This document shows positions 30,813 to 37,038 of a stretch of DNA of 37,038 nt, piece by piece. How positions within the stretch are numbered: position 1 is the stretch's first letter; each line of letters opens with the position of its first letter. The notes under the pieces were generated by a model, which saw only the letters and a list, made by a program, of their open reading frames with translations, ran no database searches and was not told the DNA's origin. The stretch comes from an uncultured Opitutaceae bacterium (GTDB taxonomy: Bacteria; Verrucomicrobiota; Verrucomicrobiia; Opitutales; Opitutaceae), in NCBI GenBank assembly GCA_903891325.1, contig CAITEC010000025.1, positions 1 to 37,038 of the forward strand, written 5' to 3'. The position numbers and the translations under genes were made by a program.

Positions 30813-33413
30813 TCACGGCTTCACGATCAGCTGCGTGCGGCGGGTCTTCAGGAAATAGGTCCGCGCAAAGCGGGCCAGGTCCTCGCGCGTGACCGCGTCC
30901 ACCGCCCCGTCGTATTTTTTCCAGTGGTCAGCGGGCTTCCCCTGCAGGACCGAAAGCCCCGCCTGGAAGGCGCGGGCGGCGTTGGTCTGCATCGCCTGGC
31001 GGCGCCCGGCCTTGAGCCGCACCTGGCAGCGCCTCAGCTCCGCCTCCTCGACACCGCCGTCCTGGACCCGGGCCACTTCCGCGTCGATCTCGGCGACGAC
31101 CTCGTCCTCGCGGCCGGGCCGGGTGCCGGCGAAGAACAGGAACATCCCGGCCGAAAGGGACGCGACCCGGGTCGAACGCACGAAGTAGGCCAGCGCCTTC
31201 TGCTCGCGGACGCGCTCGAAGAGCCGCGACGCCATCCCGCTGAACAGCTCGTCGGCCACCTCGCCGGCATAGTAGTCCCCGGCATAGAGCCGGGGGGAGG
31301 GAAAGGCCTGGAGGACGACCGCCTGCTCGCGCTTCTCCCGGACGGTGAAGTCGCCGGGATTGGCGGGAAACGCCGGAGCGCCGTCGGCGCCCGCGAGCGC
31401 GGCCGGGGACTTTGCGCGGCCGCCGCCGGCAGCCTTGGAGGGAATCTTCTCGAGAAAGCGCTTCAGGTCCGACTCGAGCCCGCGCGGGATGTCCCCGGAG
31501 ACGGCGAGCACGACGCCCGGCGCCACGCAGAGCTGGCGCATGAGCGCGCCGATGTCGGCGGGCTTCAGCGCCTGGATGCCGTCGAGGTCGCCGCGCGGAT
31601 CGAGCGCGAGCGGACTGGAGCCGAAGAATTTCTGGCGGATAAGCCTGCGCGCGTGGGAGACCACGTCGTCGGCCTCCTCCCGCAGGTCCGCGGCCTGCGC
31701 GTCGCGCTCGGTCGCGAAGGTGGATGCCTTGAATGCGGGGACCAGGAGGGCCTCCGAGATCACGGAAAGGGCGCGGTCGGCATCCGGAGGAAGGACCTCG
31801 ACGGCGACACCGAGGCTGTTGTTTCCGGAGAAGGAGGCGAACGTGCCGCCGACCTCCTCGATGTGGCGGGCGATCTCGGCGGCATCATGCCGGTGGGTGT
31901 CCTTGGTCAGCAGGGTGGCAAGAAGGGCCGTGGAACCCCGCTTTCCGGGCTCCTCGAAGGCGGTTCCGCCGCCGATCAGCAGGCGAAAATGAAGGTTGGG
32001 AAGCCGCGGGTCGGGCTGGAGGACGAGGCGCGCACCGTTGGACAGCGTCGTCTCCGTGAAATCGGCGACGCGCCCCGCGCCGCCCCGCGCCGCAGCGCCG
32101 GCCGCCGCGGCCGCCGGCGTGCCCGCGGGGCTCGTCGTCACGAAGGTGCGCCGGTCGGCCCGCAGGTAGGTTGCGACGGCCCGCTTCAGGTCCCCCGGGA
32201 CGACCGTGTTCAGGCGCTGGAAATAGCTGCGGCTGTAGTCGATGTCCCCGACGACGACCTCGGCGGCGCCCAGCCGGGAGGCCTGGCCGCTCATCGTCTT
32301 GCGGGTGTTGATCTCGTCGACGACGAGCTGCCGGACGGCCTTCCTGAGCTGGGTGGCGGTGAATCCGCGGGTCGCGGCCCGGGCAAGGGTCCGCTCGATC
32401 GCGGCGGCGGCCGCCTCCCGCTTCTCGGGCTCGCAGGTGTAGGTGACGCAGAACAGCCCGCTGCTCCCCGGGTTCCAGGTGGACGCGTCGATCGTGTGGA
32501 CCAGCCCGGAGGTTTCCCGGAGCTCCCGCCACAGCAGCGAGCTCTCGCCGTGGCCGGCCACCATGGAGAGAAGGTCGAGGACCGGCGCGTCCGGGTGGGA
32601 AAGGCCCGGGATCTGCCAGGCGATCACCGCCCGGGTGAGCTGGACCGCCTCGAGGGCATGATGCTCGCGCGGCGCGAGCTGGAGCGGCTCGGCGGGCACA
32701 AGCACGGGGGCCAGCCTGCCGCGGGGCAGGCCGCCCAGGCAGCGCGAGACCTCGGCGGACACCGCGGCGGGATCGACATCGCCGACGACGACCACCACGA
32801 CGTTGTTGGGCACGTAGCGGGCGCGGTAATAGGCCCCCAGGTCGGCGGGGCTCACCGTTGAAAACACGTCGCTGTGCCCGATGATCGGCTGCCGGTAGGG
32901 ATGCTCGCGGAAGGCGCTGGAGAAGACGGCCAGCCACAGCCGGTCCTCGGGGTCGTCGCGGGTCATCGCGATCTCGCGGAGGATGACCTCCTTTTCCTTG
33001 GCCGCCTCGTCGGCCGGGAGGGTCGAGTGAAGGACGATGTCGGAAAGCAGGTCGATCGCGAAGTTCGTGTTCTCGCTGGGCAGGTCGATGTGGTAGACCG
33101 TGCGGTCGAAGGTCGTGTAGGCGTTGATGTTGCCGCCCTGCGCCTGCACCTCCGACGAGATCTGCCGGCAGGAGCGCCGGGCCGTGCCCTTGAAGAGCAT
33201 GTGCTCAAGGTAGTGGGACAGGCCGGCGCCCAGCTGGGTGTCCTCGTGGATGCTGCCGGTCTTCACCCAGATCTGGACGGACGCCAGGGCGGCGGAGCGG
33301 TCCGGCTTGACGATGAGGGTGAGCCCGTTTGGCAGGATCGTCCGGGTGACCGGCTCGCGCCAGAAGGCGTCGAGCAGCGACAGGTCGGAGGCGGAATGGG
33401 TCGTCTTGGGCAT
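30813..33413 (-). CDS. M16-family zinc peptidase, two-domain
   Basis: 866 aa with two M16 halves. The N-terminal half carries the inverted zinc motif HYLEH at 67-71, with Glu147 placed 76 residues further, as in active M16 enzymes. The C-terminal half (about 440-866) is the usual inactive partner (LQPDPRLPNLHFRLLIGGGT). No signal peptide is apparent. Such pitrilysin-like enzymes degrade short peptides or process leaders. It lies 5 bp after the small Minf_1886 gene on the same strand. Its C-terminus faces the Fur-type gene, 7 bp away. Confidence 0.93.
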   Translation of the reverse strand: MPKTTHSASDLSLLDAFWREPVTRTILPNGLTLIVKPDRSAALASVQIWVKTGSIHEDTQLGAGLSHYLEHMLFKGTARRSCRQISSEVQAQGGNINAYTTFDRTVYHIDLPSENTNFAIDLLSDIVLHSTLPADEAAKEKEVILREIAMTRDDPEDRLWLAVFSSAFREHPYRQPIIGHSDVFSTVSPADLGAYYRARYVPNNVVVVVVGDVDPAAVSAEVSRCLGGLPRGRLAPVLVPAEPLQLAPREHHALEAVQLTRAVIAWQIPGLSHPDAPVLDLLSMVAGHGESSLLWRELRETSGLVHTIDASTWNPGSSGLFCVTYTCEPEKREAAAAAIERTLARAATRGFTATQLRKAVRQLVVDEINTRKTMSGQASRLGAAEVVVGDIDYSRSYFQRLNTVVPGDLKRAVATYLRADRRTFVTTSPAGTPAAAAAGAAARGGAGRVADFTETTLSNGARLVLQPDPRLPNLHFRLLIGGGTAFEEPGKRGSTALLATLLTKDTHRHDAAEIARHIEEVGGTFASFSGNNSLGVAVEVLPPDADRALSVISEALLVPAFKASTFATERDAQAADLREEADDVVSHARRLIRQKFFGSSPLALDPRGDLDGIQALKPADIGALMRQLCVAPGVVLAVSGDIPRGLESDLKRFLEKIPSKAAGGGRAKSPAALAGADGAPAFPANPGDFTVREKREQAVVLQAFPSPRLYAGDYYAGEVADELFSGMASRLFERVREQKALAYFVRSTRVASLSAGMFLFFAGTRPGREDEVVAEIDAEVARVQDGGVEEAELRRCQVRLKAGRRQAMQTNAARAFQAGLSVLQGKPADHWKKYDGAVDAVTREDLARFARTYFLKTRRTQLIVKP

Positions 33414-33418
33414 CGCCT

Positions 33419-33850
33419 TCAGGCCCGGCCGATCGAACGGGTCTTCGGACGGCTGCGGCCGACCGGAAGGAAGGGTATCACGAATGCATCGTCAAAATCG
33501 AAGACGCCCTCGAAATCCTCGATCCGGTCGCTCTCCGTCTTGCTGAAAACCTTGTGGTCGATGAGGTTAAATACGATTGCCCCGAAATCCCTGGAGGTCT
33601 TTATCCCCCAGGAGTTGAGGATGCTCTTGGCCATCGGGCCAAATTGGTCCAGGGCGTAGACGCGCAGCCCGCCGAGGAGCTCGGCACCGGTCACATGGCG
33701 CATTTTCTCGGCGCGGGCGGCGTCCCGCTTGCGGATGTCCTTCACGGTGTGGTCAAGCCCCAGGCGCACGAAATCGTAGGCCTTCTTGTCGAAGCGGGGA
33801 TCGCTCTCGGTGATTCGGGCGACAATATCTGGGAATTGGGAGTCTTGCAT
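33419..33850 (-). CDS. Minf_1886-family conserved protein of Verrucomicrobia/Planctomycetes
   Basis: 143 aa. The block YDFVRLGLDHTVKDIRKRDA, then HVTGAELLGGLRVYALDQFG and WGIKTSRDFGAIVFNLIDHK, is characteristic of this lineage-restricted family. The function is unknown. The Arg-rich tail after residue 125 is variable. It is cotranscribed with the M16 peptidase downstream. The presence of this family is the strongest single hint at the host phylum. Confidence 0.85.
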   Translation of the reverse strand: MQDSQFPDIVARITESDPRFDKKAYDFVRLGLDHTVKDIRKRDAARAEKMRHVTGAELLGGLRVYALDQFGPMAKSILNSWGIKTSRDFGAIVFNLIDHKVFSKTESDRIEDFEGVFDFDDAFVIPFLPVGRSRPKTRSIGRA

Positions 33851-33894
33851 GAGGCCACCGGATCGAATCTAGCGAAAACCAGCCCAGCAACGAG

Positions 33895-33934
33895 TTTTTT
33901 TTTGGCGGTGCGCGCTCCCCGGGCGCGCACCGCC
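33895..33934. other. T9 tract followed by a 12-bp GC hairpin
   Basis: GGCGGTGCGCGC and GCGCGCACCGCC (33904-33915 with 33923-33934) form a perfect stem. Nine T residues precede it on the + strand, that is nine A residues follow it on the - strand. The T-run is on the wrong side for intrinsic termination in either direction. It lies upstream of the Minf_1886 gene. Confidence 0.5.
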
Positions 33935-33956
33935 AGTACGGATTGGAAAGATCGCC

Positions 33957-33990
33957 TCAGGTTTCAGGTCTCAGGTTTCAGGTTTCTGCA
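33957..33990. repeat. Dispersed intergenic repeat (TCAGGTTTCAGGTCTC family)
   Basis: TCAGGTTTCAGGTCTCAGG followed by TTTCAGGTTTCTGCA matches the units flanking the kaiC upstream region (15047-15100 inverted, 15283-15316 direct), 19 kb away. It lies upstream of a small secreted-protein gene. Confidence 0.7.
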
Positions 33991-34016
33991 GGAGCACTTG
34001 CTACTATCGGCCACCC

Positions 34017-34274
34017 ATGAACCTAATTCACATGAGACTGTTCCTGCTCGCGAGCCTGCTTGCGACCTCCTGTTCCGCGGCCCTGGCCGCTGACGATCCC
34101 ATCCCGGCCTCACCGGTTCCCGCCGTGAAAAGTTCCTCCCGGGCGTCCTCGGACCCCTCGGGCAAGCCGAAGCACAAGCGGAAGCGCCGGAAAAAGAAGG
34201 CCGCGGCCGACGGCGCGGTCACCCCGGCGCCTGCGACCCCGGCTTCATCTCCGGACTCGCCCCGCTCCAGTTGA
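34017..34274 (+). CDS. Small secreted basic protein of unknown function
   Basis: 85 aa. The N-terminus looks like a signal peptide (RLFLLASLLATSCSAALA), with a possible lipobox around TSC or cleavage after ALA. The mature part is low-complexity: Ser/Pro stretches around a very basic core (KPKHKRKRRKKKA) and an Ala/Pro tail. No family is recognised. The last 56 bp overlap the convergent nadK 3' end. It might bind nucleic acid or anionic envelope polymers, but this is composition only. An alternative start is the ATG at 34032. Confidence 0.5.
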   Translation: MNLIHMRLFLLASLLATSCSAALAADDPIPASPVPAVKSSSRASSDPSGKPKHKRKRRKKKAAADGAVTPAPATPASSPDSPRSS

Positions 34275-35082
34275 GCTTGGTGCGCAGCACGGAGAAGTAG
34301 CTGTACTTCGGGTGCTGGACCAGCGGCAGCCGCAGCCTGGCGATCGAGATGCGCACCGGCTTTCCCCCCGTGGAGACGCCGATCTTGCGCTGGCCGTCGA
34401 TTGCGACGAGCAGGCTCGCGCCCTCGGTGCGGTTGAACACCTGCAGCTTCACCGACTCCTGGAAGATCACCGTCCGGTTGCTGAGCGTGTGCGGGCAGAT
34501 CGGGGTCATGGCGATGACCTTGGCGGACGGGTGCACGATCGGCCCCCCGGCGGAGAGGTTGTAGGCGGTCGAGCCGGTGGCGGTCGAGAAGAGGAGGCCG
34601 TCGCAAAGGTATTCGGTCACCCGTTCGCCGTCCGCGAAGACCTCGAGCCGGACGAGGCGGGTGTTCGCCTCGGCCTTGATCAGGACGTCGTTGAGCGCCA
34701 GGTCGGGGGCCGCCGAGCCGATCGAGCCGGCAATCATCGCGCGGCGATCGATCCGGTACGCTCCCTGGAGGAGGGCCCCAAAGTTCGCCCGGGCCTCCTC
34801 GGGCGAGAAGGTGGTGAGGAAGCCGAGGCCGCCCCGGTTCACCCCGATGATCGGCACGCCGGCGCGGGCCGCCTCGCCGGCGACTCCGAGCAGGGTGCCG
34901 TCGCCGCCGATCACGCAGCAGGCGTCGCAGCCGCGAAGATAGCCCCGGGGGAGGGTCTGCCGGGCGGTGTGCCTGAATCGCGCCCCCGTCCGCCTGGCGG
35001 TCGCCATGAGTTCGCGCGCAAGCCCGGGCGCGCCGGGCTTCCCGGCATTGACGACAAAGGCGAGGGAGCGGATCGGGGACAT
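34219..35082 (-). CDS. nadK: NAD kinase
   Basis: 287 aa. The GGDGT motif is at 59-63 (CCVIGGDGTLLG), followed by GVNRGGLGFLT, LNDVLI in place of the common NE-x-x motif, and the glycine-rich TGSTAYNLSAGGPIVHP segment. It phosphorylates NAD to NADP with ATP or polyphosphate. Third gene of an rfaE1-tlyA-nadK series; 23 bp separate it from tlyA. The C-terminal tail (SGASPEMKPGSQAPG) is lineage-specific and overlaps the small convergent gene. Confidence 0.94.
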   Translation of the reverse strand: MSPIRSLAFVVNAGKPGAPGLARELMATARRTGARFRHTARQTLPRGYLRGCDACCVIGGDGTLLGVAGEAARAGVPIIGVNRGGLGFLTTFSPEEARANFGALLQGAYRIDRRAMIAGSIGSAAPDLALNDVLIKAEANTRLVRLEVFADGERVTEYLCDGLLFSTATGSTAYNLSAGGPIVHPSAKVIAMTPICPHTLSNRTVIFQESVKLQVFNRTEGASLLVAIDGQRKIGVSTGGKPVRISIARLRLPLVQHPKYSYFSVLRTKLNWSGASPEMKPGSQAPG

Positions 35083-35105
35083 GGCGGAATCAACCGTGCG
35101 GGAGG

Positions 35106-35852
35106 CTATTGGCGATCCCTGCGAAGTCCGAGCAAAAACTCCCGGTTGCCGTCCGCCCCGGCGATCGGCGAATCCATGCTGCCAATCAGGCTCGCGCCGC
35201 GGAGGGAGGACAGGGCGAAATCGCGGACCAGCGCGAGCGTCGCCTCACGGACGGCGGGATCGCGGATGACACCCTTGCCGCGGTCGGCCTCGGCCTTTCC
35301 CGCCTCAAACTGGGGCTTCACGAGGGCCACCAGGGCGCCGCCCTTCCGGAGCAGCGGCCAGACCGCGGGGAGCACGGTGCGCAGGGAGATGAAGGACAGG
35401 TCCATCACCACCACGTCGAATTCGGGGCGGGGCAGGGCGGCGGCCGAGAGGGAGCGCGCATTTGTCTTCTCGATGTTGGTGACCCGGGGGTCGGCCTGGA
35501 TTTTTGGGTGGAGCTGCGCCCGGCCGACGTCGACGCAGGCGACCGACGCGGCGCCGGACTGGAGGGCGCAGTCGGTGAACCCGCCCGTCGAGGCGCCGAC
35601 GTCGAGCACATGCGCCCCGCGCAGGTCCAGCCCGAACCCGGAGAGCGCAGCCTCCAGCTTCTCGCCCCCGCGGCTGACGAATCGCGGAGGCTGCCTGACC
35701 GACAGCTCGATGTCCGCCGCGAATTCCCGGCCGGGCTTGTCGAGCCGCTCCGTGCCGGAATGGACGCGGCCGGCCATGACCAGGGCCTTGGCCTGGGCGC
35801 GGCTTGCGGCCAGGCCGCGGGCCACCAGCAGTTCATCGAGCCGGGACTTCAT
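35106..35852 (-). CDS. tlyA: TlyA-family RNA methyltransferase
   Basis: 248 aa from ATG 35852, which overlaps the rfaE1 stop by 4 nt; a longer frame to 36146 only shadows rfaE1. An N-terminal S4 RNA-binding domain (about 2-62, [20 protein letters not shown]) precedes a FtsJ-like Rossmann methyltransferase with the SAM loop [16 protein letters not shown] and the catalytic [10 protein letters not shown] region. TlyA proteins 2'-O-methylate rRNA; some were first described as haemolysins. S4 plus FtsJ-like order and length fit the family. Confidence 0.93.
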   Translation of the reverse strand: MKSRLDELLVARGLAASRAQAKALVMAGRVHSGTERLDKPGREFAADIELSVRQPPRFVSRGGEKLEAALSGFGLDLRGAHVLDVGASTGGFTDCALQSGAASVACVDVGRAQLHPKIQADPRVTNIEKTNARSLSAAALPRPEFDVVVMDLSFISLRTVLPAVWPLLRKGGALVALVKPQFEAGKAEADRGKGVIRDPAVREATLALVRDFALSSLRGASLIGSMDSPIAGADGNREFLLGLRRDRQ

Positions 35853-36820
35853 CCCGCATGCGCGAGCATCTCGGCGGGCGTGACGGTGGCGGTGCCCAGC
35901 TTTCCGACCACGACCCCGGCCGCCGCGTTGGCAAAATGGGCGGCCTGCTCCAGGGAGGCCCCGGAGGTCAGCGCGAGGGTGAGGGCGGCAATGACGGTGT
36001 CGCCGGCGCCGGAGACGTCGTAGACCTGGCGCGCCGCCGTCGGGATCCGGTGGACCACGTCGCCCTTGTGGCTGGTGAGCATGCCGTCGCCGCCGAGCGT
36101 GATCACAAGGTTGCGGGGCCGGTAGCGCTTCCAGATCCGGGAGCACACAGCCGCAAGGTCCACCGCCTGGTCCGAGGAAAACTTGAGCCCGGACAGCTCG
36201 ATCGCCTCATGCCGGTTTGGAGTGATCAGGTCCAGGTCGGTGAACCGGATGCCGCTGGCCGGCTTCGGGTCCAGCGCGATGAACTTGCCGTGGGCCCGGG
36301 CGAGCGCGGCGACCTTCTGCACGGCCCGGGTGGTGAGGAGCCCCTTCGCATAGTCGGAGACGATGACCCCGTCCGCCTCGCGGACCTTCGACTCGATCAG
36401 GCGCATGGCCGCCGCGCCGAGGGATGGCGGGTTCCACGGTTCCTCGTAATCGAGCCGGCACAGTTGCTGGTTTCGGACCACCACGCGGGTCTTGGTGATC
36501 GTCCGGAATTTCGGGTTGGCGAAGCGCTCGTCAAACCCGATGCCCCCCGCCGCAAAGAGCCGCCGCAAGCTCTTCCCGTTGTCGTCCTCGCCGATCGCGC
36601 CCACCACCTCGACGCGCGCGCCGAGGGCGGCGATGTTGTTGGCGACGTTGCCCGCGCCGCCGATCGTCTCGGACTCGCGGGTCACATGGACGACGGGCAC
36701 GGGGGCCTCCGGCGAGATGCGCGTGGCGTCGCCCCACAGGTACCGGTCGAGGATCACGTCGCCGATCACGAGCAGCCGCCGTCCGGCAATCTTCCTCAGC
36801 AGGGCGGGCAGTGCTTTCAT
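35849..36820 (-). CDS. rfaE1: D-glycero-beta-D-manno-heptose-7-phosphate kinase
   Basis: 323 aa, corresponding to the kinase half of E. coli HldE without the nucleotidyltransferase half. PfkB-family features include the N-terminal [20 protein letters not shown], the [15 protein letters not shown] block and the C-terminal catalytic [13 protein letters not shown] with the conserved Asp. It makes heptose-1,7-bisphosphate for the LPS inner core, which supports a Gram-negative envelope. First gene of the rfaE1-tlyA-nadK operon. Confidence 0.94.
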   Translation of the reverse strand: MKALPALLRKIAGRRLLVIGDVILDRYLWGDATRISPEAPVPVVHVTRESETIGGAGNVANNIAALGARVEVVGAIGEDDNGKSLRRLFAAGGIGFDERFANPKFRTITKTRVVVRNQQLCRLDYEEPWNPPSLGAAAMRLIESKVREADGVIVSDYAKGLLTTRAVQKVAALARAHGKFIALDPKPASGIRFTDLDLITPNRHEAIELSGLKFSSDQAVDLAAVCSRIWKRYRPRNLVITLGGDGMLTSHKGDVVHRIPTAARQVYDVSGAGDTVIAALTLALTSGASLEQAAHFANAAAGVVVGKLGTATVTPAEMLAHAG

Positions 36821-36917
36821 CGCGGGAGAGTGAACATCATGCGGGGAAGGAAGAAAATCCCGAATTTAGGAAAGGTAGGCTGAACGGAGGCTATGTTTTG
36901 AACAGGAAGCAGCGGTG

Positions 36918-37037
36918 TTAGTGGGCAAGGGTAAAATCTGGATCCTGGATGAGTCTGTTGAGTAGGCAGAGCAACTTGCGCATAACGGCTACAAGGCAGA
37001 CGTGGACGGCTTTACCCTTGGCACGCAGACGTTGGTA
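36918..37037 (-). CDS. IS110-family transposase, C-terminal end only (cut by window edge)
   Basis: The last 39 residues are visible: YQRLRAKGKAVHVCLVAVMR, then KLLCLLNRLIQDPDFTLAH and stop. This matches the conserved C-terminal end of IS110/IS116 transposases (the RLRAKGK..VALVAVMRKLL pattern). The 5' part lies beyond the right edge, so intactness cannot be judged. IS110 elements use a DEDD recombinase with a noncoding bridge RNA and leave no long terminal inverted repeats. The 97 bp between this stop and rfaE1 would include the element's end. Confidence 0.8.
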   Translation of the reverse strand, partial: YQRLRAKGKAVHVCLVAVMRKLLCLLNRLIQDPDFTLAH

Positions 37038-37038
37038 A

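Noticed and set aside
30639-32861. A 740-codon open frame on the + strand opposite the M16 peptidase
   Set aside because: Antisense shadow; the peptidase on the other strand has complete family motifs and this frame has none.
33895-33934. Intrinsic terminator at the T9 plus hairpin
   Set aside because: The T-run precedes the hairpin on the + strand and becomes an A-run after it on the - strand, so it fits termination in neither direction.

Overview
The window is a GC-rich bacterial chromosome segment that looks like a Gram-negative member of Verrucomicrobia, most likely Opitutae. The lineage call rests on a Minf_1886-family protein (a family restricted to Verrucomicrobia and Planctomycetes), LPS heptose kinase RfaE1, a Ton system, and NodT-type outer membrane efflux. 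It is an inference from gene content; no rRNA gene is present.

Region 1 (1-5421) is accessory. A tRNA-Pro(CGG) is cut by the left edge. Its 5' half and 5' flank recur as a truncated copy at 4634-4685. Between the two copies lie an AbiE-type toxin/antitoxin pair and a TOTE-type primase-helicase, with no integrase. This looks like a small tRNA-embedded defence cassette that re-supplied the 5' half of its target tRNA. Just outside it is a Doc toxin with an AbrB-like antitoxin.

Region 2 (5467-15033) holds a short CDGSH protein, a double PRC-barrel protein, a four-gene exporter operon on the + strand (ABC ATPase, membrane fusion protein, NodT outer membrane factor, FtsX-type permease), and a tightly overlapping kaiC-kaiB-kaiB-histidine kinase operon on the - strand. 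The exporter and the Kai operon converge and overlap by 58 bp. Upstream of kaiC is a dense cluster of intergenic repeats.

Region 3 (15333-22069), all on the - strand, reads exbB-exbD-exbD-tonB-TPR protein-two membrane-anchored coiled-coil proteins, then a terminator that abuts the start codon of a sugar porter.

Region 4 (22438-30805) is core translation: tRNA-Lys, -Thr and -Gln (- strand), then rpmI-rplT, pheS-pheT, gatC-gatA-gatB and an atypical Fur-family gene, all on the + strand. A strong terminator or attenuator separates rplT from pheS.

Region 5 (30813-37038) on the - strand holds an M16 peptidase with a Minf_1886 gene, and an rfaE1-tlyA-nadK operon. A small secreted basic protein lies on the + strand. 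The right edge cuts into the 3' end of an IS110-family transposase gene.

The best leads are the integrase-less tRNA-Pro defence cassette, the KaiA-less Kai operon with a second KaiB that lacks a proper start, and the extended Ton operon.
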